Shown here piece after piece: positions 9,309-17,280 of a DNA stretch of 64,000 bases; position 1 is the first letter of the stretch, and each line of letters opens with the position of its first letter. A model generated the notes under the pieces. It had not been told where the DNA came from, did no database searches, and saw only the letters and a program-made list of their open reading frames with translations. The stretch spans positions 6,988 to 70,987 of the forward strand of contig CAKSBP010000015.1 in NCBI GenBank assembly GCA_934438135.1, written 5' to 3'. The translations under genes and the position numbers were made by a program. This DNA is from an uncultured Clostridium sp. (GTDB lineage Bacteria; Bacillota; Clostridia; Lachnospirales; Lachnospiraceae).

Positions 9309-9941
9309 ATGACAGATAAAATATTTGAAAACAATCAGGTTACGATAGCAGGTAAAGTTCAGGGGGAATTTAGACACAGCCACGATGTATTCGGAGAGGG
9401 GTTTTACATTTTGGATGTGAAAGTAAATCGTCTGAGCAGTTCGGATGATGTGATTCCTTTGATGGTTTCCGATCGTCTTGTTGACGTAAAGGAAAACCTT
9501 GATGGAAAAATGATTGAAGTGACCGGACAATTCCGTTCTTATAACCGCCATGAGGAGAACAGGAATCGTCTGATGCTTTCTGTATTTGTTAGAGAGTTTA
9601 CAGTATGCGATGATGATTATGTAAGCCAGAAACCAAATTATATTTATCTGGATGGTTTTATCTGTAAACATCCTATTTATAGGAAGACACCATTAGGAAG
9701 GGAAATTGCCGATTTGCTCCTGGCAGTAAACCGTCCATATGGAAAATCTGACTACATTCCATGTATCTGCTGGGGGAGAAATGCCAGATATGCGGAAAAA
9801 TTTGAAGTCGGTGGACGTATTCAGATTTGGGGCAGAATTCAGAGCCGTGAATATCAGAAAAAAATCACGGAGGAAGAAGTCGAGAGACGTGTTGCATATG
9901 AAGTTTCTGTCAGTAAGTTAGAGTATATGGGCGAAGAATAA
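9309..9941 (+). CDS. SSB-like protein with two tandem OB folds
   Basis: The 210-residue protein seems to contain two OB-fold units of the single-stranded DNA-binding protein class. The first spans about residues 8-95 (ITIAGKV-like start, then a beta-rich segment). The second, about 107-205, is closer to canonical SSB, with KTPLGREIADLLLAVNR and YIPCICWGRNAR followed by GGRIQIWGRIQSREYQK. The acidic C-terminal tip of housekeeping SSB (DDDIPF) is absent, so it is probably not the main replication SSB. Similar two-domain proteins are found in Lachnospiraceae, but I know of no defined role. It stands alone, with its own AGAGGAG ribosome site. Confidence 0.75.
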   Translation: MTDKIFENNQVTIAGKVQGEFRHSHDVFGEGFYILDVKVNRLSSSDDVIPLMVSDRLVDVKENLDGKMIEVTGQFRSYNRHEENRNRLMLSVFVREFTVCDDDYVSQKPNYIYLDGFICKHPIYRKTPLGREIADLLLAVNRPYGKSDYIPCICWGRNARYAEKFEVGGRIQIWGRIQSREYQKKITEEEVERRVAYEVSVSKLEYMGEE

Positions 9942-10077
9942 GCACATCGTCGCTTGTTTTATAAAAAGATAGATTTTTTTTATAGCTTATGATACAATAG
10001 AATCTGTTTCAATATTATGGAAGTACTTTGTACATAGCCTGTTGTATATGAAATAGGCTGTATTCAGGAGGCTTAAG

Positions 10078-10569
10078 ATGAATAAGAAAATAGTTCAGGT
10101 CTATTGTGGAAAAGGAAAAGGAAAAACAACAGCAGCAGTTGGACAGTGTATTCGTGCTGCAAGTATGGGATGTGAAGTCATTATCATACAGTTTTTAAAA
10201 GGCAGGGATGCAGAGGAGTTTTCTTTTTTAAGCAAGCTGGAACCGGATATAAAGTTATTTCGTTTTGAGAAGGAACAAGAATATTATAAAGATTTGACCG
10301 AGGAACAGCAGAACGAGGAAAAACAAAATATTATTAATGGATTTAATTTCGCCAGAAAAGTAATAGAAACCGGAGGCTGCGATGTGCTGGTTTTAGATGA
10401 GGTCTTAGGACTAATCGAACTTGGCATTATAACAAACGAAGATCTGATAAAGCTGATACAGCTTAGGGATGATTATGTGAAATTAGTTATGACGGGACAG
10501 AATCTTTCCGATGAACTGGCTCAGTATGTCGATATGATTTCAGAGATTAGACCAATTAAAGAATTATAG
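10078..10569 (+). CDS. cobO: Corrinoid adenosyltransferase family protein (CobO/BtuR type)
   Basis: The protein matches the CobA/CobO/BtuR family, which transfers the 5'-deoxyadenosyl group of ATP to cob(I)alamin or cobyrinate diamide. The P-loop GKGKGKTT is at residues 11-18 and the conserved VLVLDEVLGLIELG and MTGQNLSDEL segments follow. At 163 residues it is shorter than the roughly 190-residue E. coli enzyme and stops just where the KHPxxxGI-type C-terminal end would begin; shortened forms are frequent in clostridia. No cobalamin gene or riboswitch lies nearby, so it may serve salvage. A short inverted repeat (about 10035-10060) precedes the AGGAGG ribosome site. Confidence 0.8.
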   Translation: MNKKIVQVYCGKGKGKTTAAVGQCIRAASMGCEVIIIQFLKGRDAEEFSFLSKLEPDIKLFRFEKEQEYYKDLTEEQQNEEKQNIINGFNFARKVIETGGCDVLVLDEVLGLIELGIITNEDLIKLIQLRDDYVKLVMTGQNLSDELAQYVDMISEIRPIKEL

Positions 10570-10579
10570 AAATTATGTG

Positions 10580-10608
10580 TTGACAAACCATATATGGAAT
10601 GCTAACAT
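10580..10608 (+). promoter_or_regulatory. Promoter of the dapA leader
   Basis: TTGACA at 10580-10585 and TAACAT at 10603-10608, spaced by 17 bp, place a transcription start near 10615, just before the lysine aptamer. Confidence 0.65.
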
Positions 10609-10636
10609 AAAAAAATAATGAAAAAATTTTTTCAAA

Positions 10637-10866
10637 TGAGGTAGAGGTGCGTTTTTTATTAGTAAGCTGTCGGACATAAATAGGTGTGGATGAAGTCAGC
10701 CCAAAGGAAAAAATGCCGAAGGTTTTGTAAGCCTATGAGTACATTACCTGGGCGCATAATGAAAAATTGTGCGACTGTCATCAATAAGATGGAGTGCTAC
10801 CTAAAGGATTGAGCTTGATTATTGCAGAAATTTCTTTAGGAGCCGGCTTTTTAGTCGGCTCTATTA
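10637..10866 (+). promoter_or_regulatory. Lysine riboswitch (L box) with expression platform
   Basis: The segment has the conserved L-box order: AGGTAGAGGTGCG, AGTA, GAAGTCAGCC, GCCGAAG, CCTGGGC, GACTGTCATC and GGAGTGCTACCT. P1 closes between AGGTAG at 10639-10644 and CTACCT at 10797-10802. Just downstream CCTAAAG (10800-10806) can pair with CTTTAGG (10834-10840), a likely antiterminator that competes with P1, and GAGCCGGC/GTCGGCTC (10840-10861) forms the next hairpin. Lysine binding to this class lowers expression; the target here is the diaminopimelate/lysine operon dapA-dapB. The final hairpin lacks a good T-run, so the switch mechanism is less certain than the aptamer. Confidence 0.93.
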
Positions 10867-11014
10867 GTGTTCAGATCTTGCGTTACATTAAGCCATGTTG
10901 TATATTCTGACAACAGATTATGAATGGCATGGCTGAATTGCAATGAACTTGCATGTGCGGCAATTTAGGAAGGGTACTACTACATCAAAGTTTTCAATAA
11001 TAGGAGGTTTTAAT

Positions 11015-11902
11015 ATGGCTGTTTTTACAGGTTCTGGTGTTGCATTAGTTACACCAATGAAAGAGAATGGAGAAGTAAATTACGAAAAACTGAAAGAATT
11101 GGTAGAGTACCATGTTGCGAACGGTACAGATTCCATCGTTATTTGTGGAACAACTGGTGAATCTGCTACTATGACAGAGGAAGAGCATTCGGATGTAATC
11201 AAAGCATGTATTGACTATGTGAATAAGAGAATTCCTGTTATTGCAGGAACTGGTTCAAACTGTACACGTACAGCGATTGAATTATCGAAGAGAGCGCAGA
11301 CAGATGGAGCAGATGGAGTACTTATTGTTACCCCTTATTATAATAAAGCAACACAGCAGGGATTAAAAGAACACTATAAAGCAATTGCAAATAGTATAGA
11401 TATTCCGGTTATTATGTATAATGTACCAAGCAGAACCGGATGTAACCTTTTGCCAGCTACTATCGCTTCTCTTGTAAAAGAAGTGGATAATATTGTAGGG
11501 GTAAAGGAAGCCAGCGGTGATATTTCCACTGTTGCAGAGATTATGAATCTGACCAACGGAAAGATTGATTTATATTCTGGAAATGACGATCAGATAGTAC
11601 CGATTTTATCGCTTGGTGGAAAAGGTGTTATTTCCGTACTTGCGAATATTGCACCAATGGATACGCATAATATTGTAGACAGTTTCCTAAAGGGTGATGT
11701 AAAAGCCAGCCGAGAACTACAATTAAAGTATATTCCACTGATCAAATCTTTATTCAGTGAAGTTAATCCAATTCCAGTAAAGCGAGCAATGAATCTTTTA
11801 GGAATGGAAGTAGGAAGCTTAAGACTGCCATTAACAGAAATGGCAGAAGGCAAAGCAGCTGTATTGGCAGGGGAACTGAGAAAGACAGGTCTTTTAAAAT
11901 AA
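11015..11902 (+). CDS. dapA: 4-hydroxy-tetrahydrodipicolinate synthase
   Basis: DapA condenses pyruvate with aspartate semialdehyde in the diaminopimelate and lysine pathway. The Schiff-base lysine is Lys164 in GVKEASGD, the catalytic tyrosine is Tyr135 in MYNVPSRTG, and GTTGE at 45-49 supplies the active-site threonines. The 295-residue length is standard. The ATG at 11015 is chosen because AGGAGG stands seven bases before it and the family begins here; in-frame codons further upstream lie in the leader. The gene is under the lysine riboswitch at 10637 and is followed by dapB. Confidence 0.97.
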   Translation: MAVFTGSGVALVTPMKENGEVNYEKLKELVEYHVANGTDSIVICGTTGESATMTEEEHSDVIKACIDYVNKRIPVIAGTGSNCTRTAIELSKRAQTDGADGVLIVTPYYNKATQQGLKEHYKAIANSIDIPVIMYNVPSRTGCNLLPATIASLVKEVDNIVGVKEASGDISTVAEIMNLTNGKIDLYSGNDDQIVPILSLGGKGVISVLANIAPMDTHNIVDSFLKGDVKASRELQLKYIPLIKSLFSEVNPIPVKRAMNLLGMEVGSLRLPLTEMAEGKAAVLAGELRKTGLLK

Positions 11903-11941
11903 AGTTTATAATAAGGTAAGAAGAAACAAGGTACAAAATAG

Positions 11942-11971
11942 TTTCCTGTGTCCTGTTTGGGGCACAGGAAA
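11942..11971 (+). other. Intercistronic hairpin between dapA and dapB
   Basis: TTTCCTGTG at 11942-11950 pairs perfectly with CACAGGAAA at 11963-11971. There is no T-run, and it ends 21 bp before dapB, so it looks like an RNA stability or processing element rather than a terminator. Confidence 0.5.
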
Positions 11972-11992
11972 GAAAAATCTGGAGGTCAGACT

Positions 11993-12748
11993 ATGACAAG
12001 AATTATAATGCACGGATGTAACGGAGCGATGGGACAGGTTATTTCCGACATCGTAAGAAAAGATGCAGAGGCAGAAATCGTAGCAGGTATCGATGTCAAA
12101 GATGACAGAGAAAACGGATATCCTGTGTTTACAAATATTGATGACTGTAACGTAGAAGCAGATGCGATTATTGACTTCTCTTCAGCCAAAGCAATGGATA
12201 AGCTGTTAGCGTATTGTGAAAGAACAGGCATTCCGGCTGTTTTATGTACAACCGGTCTTTCCGAAGAACAGATTGCAAAAATTAAAGAAACCAGTGAAAA
12301 AACTGCTTTATTTAAATCTGCAAATATGTCTCTTGGAATCACTGTTTTAAGCAAACTGTTAAAACAGGCAGCAGAAATTCTTGCAGCAGCAGATTTTGAT
12401 ATTGAAATTGTGGAAAAACATCATAACCAGAAATTAGATGCTCCATCTGGAACAGCTCTTCTTTTGGCAGATTCTATGAATGAAGCATTAAATAATGAAT
12501 ATAACTATGTATATGATCGTTCTCAGGTTAGAGAAAAGAGAAAGAAGAAGGATATCGGTATTTCTGCAGTCCGTGGCGGTACGATTGTAGGAGAACATGA
12601 AGTTATTTTTGCTGGAACGGACGAAGTGATTGAATTCAAGCATACTGCATTTTCAAAGGCTATTTTTGCAAAGGGTGCAGTGGCAGCAGCTAAGTTTATA
12701 AAAGGGAAAAAATCCGGCATGTTTGACATGAGTGATGTAGTAGAATAA
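11993..12748 (+). CDS. dapB: 4-hydroxy-tetrahydrodipicolinate reductase
   Basis: DapB reduces the DapA product to tetrahydrodipicolinate with NAD(P)H. The dinucleotide-binding motif HGCNGAMGQ is at residues 7-15, and the catalytic and substrate-binding stretch EKHHNQKLDAPSGTA gives His143, His144 and Lys147. The 251-residue length is normal. The ATG at 11993 is preceded by GGAGGT; an upstream in-frame extension lies in the hairpin and has no family similarity. It is the second gene of the riboswitch-controlled operon, which ends at the terminator at 12775. Confidence 0.97.
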   Translation: MTRIIMHGCNGAMGQVISDIVRKDAEAEIVAGIDVKDDRENGYPVFTNIDDCNVEADAIIDFSSAKAMDKLLAYCERTGIPAVLCTTGLSEEQIAKIKETSEKTALFKSANMSLGITVLSKLLKQAAEILAAADFDIEIVEKHHNQKLDAPSGTALLLADSMNEALNNEYNYVYDRSQVREKRKKKDIGISAVRGGTIVGEHEVIFAGTDEVIEFKHTAFSKAIFAKGAVAAAKFIKGKKSGMFDMSDVVE

Positions 12749-12774
12749 GAAACAGTAGTAAAGTTTCCTATATA

Positions 12775-12834
12775 AAAATACACAATGGGAAAATAGTATA
12801 TGCAAGATTACTATTTTCTGTTGTGTATTTTTTT
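12775..12834 (+). terminator. Intrinsic terminator of dapAB
   Basis: AAAATACACAA pairs with TTGTGTATTTT around an inner stem (AAAATAGTA with TACTATTTT), ending in a run of seven or more T. The long composite stem and T-run make this a strong terminator. Confidence 0.85.
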
Positions 12835-13006
12835 GCATTTTTTTCTGGAACTGAAACCTTTTATGAACCAAATGTGTCTTTTCTGTGAAAATGGAAAATT
12901 GTGAAGCTTTGTTCACAGTTTTTTTACAAAAAAAAGGTACAATAGCATTAATTCATTTAGCGGAATGGGCTTTTGTTAAATGATAAAGTAGATAGGAGGA
13001 GTCATT

Positions 13007-14116
13007 TTGATTGAAGTAAAAAATTTAGTGAAAAAGTACAATGATCATATTGCGGTAGATGATTTGAGTTTCACTTTGGAAAAAGGACACGTATTAGGAT
13101 TCCTAGGACCAAATGGTGCAGGTAAGTCAACTACTATGAATATTATGACGGGGTATCTTCAGGCTACATCCGGAAGTGTAAAGATTAATGGCCATGATAT
13201 TGAGGAAGAACCGGATGAAGTAAAGAAATCCATAGGATATTTACCAGAAATTCCACCACTTTATCCAGATATGAAAGTCAAAGAATATCTGAGATTTGTT
13301 GCGGAGCTAAAGAAAGTAAAGAAAGCAGAACGTGAGAAGATGCTGAATGAAGTTATCAGCCTGATTGGTCTGGAAGATGTAAGTGGACGTTTGATTCAGC
13401 ATTTATCTAAAGGTTATAAACAAAGAGTCGGATTAGCTGGAGCCATTATGGGATATCCAGATTTAATCATATTGGATGAACCGACAGTTGGTCTGGATCC
13501 AAAACAGGTAATCGAGATTCGTGAATTAATCCGTAAGTTAAGTAAAAAACATACAATCATTTTGAGTTCTCATATCTTATCTGAAGTTAGTGCTGTTTGT
13601 GACGAAGTTATGATTATTAATCATGGAAAGCTTGTTGTTCGTGATACACCAGAGAATCTGTCACAAAAGAACAGCAGTACCAATGCTTTGAAATTGAAGG
13701 TAAAAGGTGCAAAAGATGTGGTTAAGAATATATTACAGACTATTGACAGCGTAACAGATGTCAGCTTTGATGATAAGGAAGAGGCAGAAGAGGGAGTTGT
13801 TGTATGTACGGTTTCCTATAAGGAAAATAAAGAAATCCGTGATCAAATTTCCTTTGCATTTGCAGATGCAAAATGTCCGATTTATGAAATGAAGACATTA
13901 ACTTCTACACTGGAAGATATTTTCATTCAATTAACACAACAGGATGAGAAACCAATAGAAGAAGAAAAACCAAAAAAACAGATGCCAAAGAAACCGGAAA
14001 AGACCTACGATACTATCGATGATGCGGTAGCGGATGGTGCGTTGGATGAAACCGAAGATGAACCGGTTATCGAGGTTGAATTAGCTCAAAGATCAAATCA
14101 TAAGGAGGGAGAATAA
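13007..14116 (+). CDS. ABC transporter ATPase, gliding-motility/ABC-2 type (GldA-like)
   Basis: This is a 369-residue ABC ATPase. Walker A is GPNGAGKST at residues 34-42, the signature region is LSKGYKQRVGLAGA (LSKGY in place of LSGGQ, common in ABC-2 ATPases) and Walker B is LIILDEPTVGLD. After about residue 230 there is a regulatory domain and then a long low-complexity tail rich in Lys, Glu and Pro. The start is TTG at 13007, set by AGGAGGAG seven bases upstream. Its stop overlaps the next start by one base, so it is coupled to the GldF-GldG fusion downstream and should energise it. Confidence 0.9.
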   Translation: MIEVKNLVKKYNDHIAVDDLSFTLEKGHVLGFLGPNGAGKSTTMNIMTGYLQATSGSVKINGHDIEEEPDEVKKSIGYLPEIPPLYPDMKVKEYLRFVAELKKVKKAEREKMLNEVISLIGLEDVSGRLIQHLSKGYKQRVGLAGAIMGYPDLIILDEPTVGLDPKQVIEIRELIRKLSKKHTIILSSHILSEVSAVCDEVMIINHGKLVVRDTPENLSQKNSSTNALKLKVKGAKDVVKNILQTIDSVTDVSFDDKEEAEEGVVVCTVSYKENKEIRDQISFAFADAKCPIYEMKTLTSTLEDIFIQLTQQDEKPIEEEKPKKQMPKKPEKTYDTIDDAVADGALDETEDEPVIEVELAQRSNHKEGE

Positions 14117-16377
14117 TGTTAGCAATCTATAAGAAAGAATTGAAGTCTTATTTCCATTCCATGATTGGTTATGTATTTATGGCTTTTATGCTTGTCATTG
14201 TGGGTGTATATTTTTACGCATATAACCTGCACTATCAAGTCGCAAACTTTGAATATGTGTTAAATTCCGTAACATTTATCTTCATTATTTTAGTTCCAAT
14301 TTTGACCATGCGTATTATGGCAGAGGAAAAGAAACAGAAAACAGATCAGCTGTTATTTACATCCGCAGTATCCGTTCCAAAGATTATTCTTGCAAAATAT
14401 TTTGCAGTTATGACACTGTATGCAGTATGTATGGCAGTTATCTGTCTGTATCCAGTTATCTTATTACAGTTTGGTGACGTGCCAATGGGAACCAGTTATG
14501 CAAGTATTTTTGGGTTCTTTTTACTTGGTGCAGCATACATTGCAATCGGATTATTAATATCTTCTGTAACAGAAAGCCAGGTAATCGCAGGTGTTGTGGG
14601 ATTTATTACATTCCTTCTTTCCTATATTATTTCCGGTTTGTCCGATGTACTTCCAACAGATAAACTTTCTACTATGTTAATTGTGATTTTCTTAGCAGCA
14701 GTAGCATGTTATGTTATTTATCTGTCCATTCGCAAATTACTCGTGGCAGTAGGTGCATTTGTACTTAGTACAGCAGCATTTGTTTTACTGTACTTTTTCA
14801 AATCCAGCTTCTATGATAACCTTTTAACAAAGATTATCAACTGCTTTGCATTAACCACACGTTTTGATAATTTCACGTATGGTATTATCAACTTAGGAAA
14901 CGTATTTTATTATATTACAATTGTTTTCTTATTCCTTATGCTGACTGCACTGTTTGTAAAAGAAAGCTTAAGCGATAAGATGAAAGCAGGAAGTGTTTAC
15001 CGTACAAGTCTTGTAATTGTAGCAACTGTACTTGTTGTGGTAGCAAATCTGTTTATTAATACTTTAGATTTAAGTGTTGATGTAAGTTCCAACCGTATGT
15101 ATTCCATTACAGATGAGACAAAAGATTTTGCCAAGGGACTGAAAGACAAGATTACGATTTACTATGTATGTGAGGAAGGAAAAGAGGATCCATCTGTTCA
15201 GAAGATTGTGAAGAAATACAATAATCTGAGCAGCAAGATTAAAGTAGTTACAAAGGATCCTGTTTTATATCCTGCATTCACAAAGAAATATACTGATGAA
15301 GATGTGACAAGCAATAGCATTATTGTTGTAAATAATGATACAAAAGCTTCTAAATATGTTGCCTATAATACAATGTTTGAAGGAAGCTATGACCAGTCTT
15401 ATCAGTATCAGGTAACGGGTATTGATGTAGAAGGCCAGATTACATCCGCATTGGATTATGTAACCAATACAGAATTACCAACCTTATATACAACAAGCGG
15501 ACACGGTGAAACAGAGTTAGGAACAACCGTGACAACAGCAATTGAGAAACAGAATGTTTCAATTAAAGATTTAGCTACTTTGACGGTATCTGAAGTTCCA
15601 GAAGACTGTAACGTATTATTAATCAATGGACCTACAAGTGATTTTTCAGATGATGAACTGACAATGATTAAGCTTTATCTGAAGAATGGTGGAAATGCAA
15701 TTATTACATGTGCTTATACAGAGAATAAAATGGATAATTTTGAATCTTTGTTAAAATATTACGGTGTATATCCTGCAAAGGGAATCGTTGTAGAATCTCA
15801 GGGTAACTACGTAAGCAATTATGTAACAAACTGTCTTCCAAGCTATGGTTCTCATGAAATTGTAAATGGTATTTCCAGCGATGGAAAATATGTTGTTATG
15901 CCAACTTCTATTGGTCTAACTGCTTCAGATAACACAAGAGGTACATTAACCATGACAGATTTGTTAAAAACATCTCAGGATGCTTATTCTAAAGTTGATA
16001 CACAGTCTGATACTGTTGAAAAAGAAAAAGGTGATGTAACAGGACCATTTGATTTAGGTGTACTTGCTGAAGAAAAGGAAAGCGATTCCAGCGATGATGT
16101 CAAGACAAAAGTTGCTGTATATGGAAGTGTAAATCTTTTAAATGAAAATATTGTTCAGACAGGTCAGTTTGCCAATACAGATCTTTTAACGAATACAATC
16201 AGTTATATGGTTGAGACAGCTTCCAATGTTACGATTCCTGTTAAGAGCATGGATACGGTATACTTAACAGTTTCTGCTGCACAGTCAGGAATTTGGGGTG
16301 CTGGTCTGGTTATCGTGCTGCCATTAGCGATTCTGATTGTTGGATTTGTTATCTGGATCAGAAGGAGGAGATGCTAA
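14116..16377 (+). CDS. ABC-2 permease fused to GldG-like domain
   Basis: The 753-residue protein joins two units encoded separately in many bacteria. Residues 1-280 form an ABC-2 permease with about six membrane segments like GldF (FHSMIGYVFMAF, LVPILTMRIMAEEKK and KTDQLLFTSAVS are typical). After a further membrane segment near 295-312, an extracytoplasmic domain to about 720 resembles GldG (DUF4350/ABC_transp_aux class), including LYTTSGHGE and VLLINGPTSDFSDDE. A last membrane helix ends at a basic IRRRRC tail. In Bacteroidetes GldAFG supports gliding; in Firmicutes the relatives have no settled substrate. The partner ATPase precedes it and a DUF4340 protein follows. Confidence 0.85.
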   Translation: MLAIYKKELKSYFHSMIGYVFMAFMLVIVGVYFYAYNLHYQVANFEYVLNSVTFIFIILVPILTMRIMAEEKKQKTDQLLFTSAVSVPKIILAKYFAVMTLYAVCMAVICLYPVILLQFGDVPMGTSYASIFGFFLLGAAYIAIGLLISSVTESQVIAGVVGFITFLLSYIISGLSDVLPTDKLSTMLIVIFLAAVACYVIYLSIRKLLVAVGAFVLSTAAFVLLYFFKSSFYDNLLTKIINCFALTTRFDNFTYGIINLGNVFYYITIVFLFLMLTALFVKESLSDKMKAGSVYRTSLVIVATVLVVVANLFINTLDLSVDVSSNRMYSITDETKDFAKGLKDKITIYYVCEEGKEDPSVQKIVKKYNNLSSKIKVVTKDPVLYPAFTKKYTDEDVTSNSIIVVNNDTKASKYVAYNTMFEGSYDQSYQYQVTGIDVEGQITSALDYVTNTELPTLYTTSGHGETELGTTVTTAIEKQNVSIKDLATLTVSEVPEDCNVLLINGPTSDFSDDELTMIKLYLKNGGNAIITCAYTENKMDNFESLLKYYGVYPAKGIVVESQGNYVSNYVTNCLPSYGSHEIVNGISSDGKYVVMPTSIGLTASDNTRGTLTMTDLLKTSQDAYSKVDTQSDTVEKEKGDVTGPFDLGVLAEEKESDSSDDVKTKVAVYGSVNLLNENIVQTGQFANTDLLTNTISYMVETASNVTIPVKSMDTVYLTVSAAQSGIWGAGLVIVLPLAILIVGFVIWIRRRRC

Positions 16378-17010
16378 TTGACTAAGAAAAAGAAAAGAGA
16401 AATGGTGACGGTTGCTGTTCTTGCTGTAATCCTAGTGATTGTAGGGATTGGTTATGTAGTGTCTACGAAGCATAACAAAGCAAAGGAAGACAAAGCCAAG
16501 GAAACGATTAATCTCTTAACTTTAGACAGCAGTCTTGCTACGGAAATTGATATTAAGAATGACAATGGAAAGATTAAGTTTGTAAAAACAGATGGTGCCT
16601 GGGTGCTAAATGGTGACGATACATTTACTGTAGACCAGGATAAAATCAATAGTCTGTTGGATGAATTTGCAGATGTCGAAGCCGTAAAATCAGTTGCAGA
16701 TAACAAAGATAATTTAGCAGAGTTTGGATTGGATGATCCACAGGCAGTTGGAACGGTTGTTTTAAGTGATGGAACGAAAGCAACGATTTCTTTTGGAAGT
16801 GAAGTTCCTTCTACAGATGGTGGATATTATGGTATGCTGGAAGATAATGATGGAGTATATTCTTTTTCAGCGGATGTATTCACAAGTTTGTTCTCTGATA
16901 AGACGGAGTTTAAGGGTGAGGTAGCAACTGCATCACCGGATGCAGCACCAACGGAAGATGCAGCGGCATCAACGGCTGCAACAGCAGATGATAATTCGAC
17001 AGAGGGTTAA
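16378..17010 (+). CDS. Membrane-anchored DUF4340-type protein
   Basis: A 210-residue protein with a basic N-terminus, one membrane helix at about residues 9-28 and an extracytoplasmic domain. KFVKTDGAWVLNGDDTFTVDQDKINSLL-like organisation and LAEFGLDDPQAVGTVVLSDG match DUF4340, a domain that commonly follows GldF/GldG-type transporters. The tail is low complexity (Ala, Thr, Pro, Asp). The start is TTG directly after the preceding stop, with AGGAGGAG inside the upstream gene, so translation is coupled. Its role in the transporter is unknown; a substrate-capturing or assembly partner is a fair guess. Confidence 0.75.
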   Translation: MTKKKKREMVTVAVLAVILVIVGIGYVVSTKHNKAKEDKAKETINLLTLDSSLATEIDIKNDNGKIKFVKTDGAWVLNGDDTFTVDQDKINSLLDEFADVEAVKSVADNKDNLAEFGLDDPQAVGTVVLSDGTKATISFGSEVPSTDGGYYGMLEDNDGVYSFSADVFTSLFSDKTEFKGEVATASPDAAPTEDAAASTAATADDNSTEG

Positions 17011-17043
17011 TGATTGATTCTTTGAAATAATAGTATATAGAGG

Positions 17044-17080
17044 AATGCAGGTTTTCTGAATGGAGAGCCTGCATTTTTTT
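17044..17080 (+). terminator. Intrinsic terminator of the Gld-like operon
   Basis: AATGCAGG at 17044-17051 pairs with CCTGCATT at 17068-17075, followed by a run of T. Confidence 0.8.
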
Positions 17081-17223
17081 GCTTCCCCAAATTCGGCATA
17101 GGTACGCATGCTTTTGCTGCTGGAGCAGCTCTTTCACAGCTGTTCGTGGCATGGTGTTTGCAAACACATGCACAGGCTGTTTTGGAACTGGCTTCCTTGT
17201 CACGTATATGTACTTTACGGGCA

Positions 17224-17252
17224 GAAAAAAACAGACCAATCGGTCCGGCCTG
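17224..17252 (-). terminator. Terminator of the purine permease gene
   Basis: On the minus strand CAGGCCGGACCGATTGGTCTG folds into a GC-rich hairpin and is followed by seven U, about 30 bases after the permease stop. Confidence 0.65.
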
Positions 17253-17280
17253 CTTTTTCTTATCTGTAAAGTTTATATTA

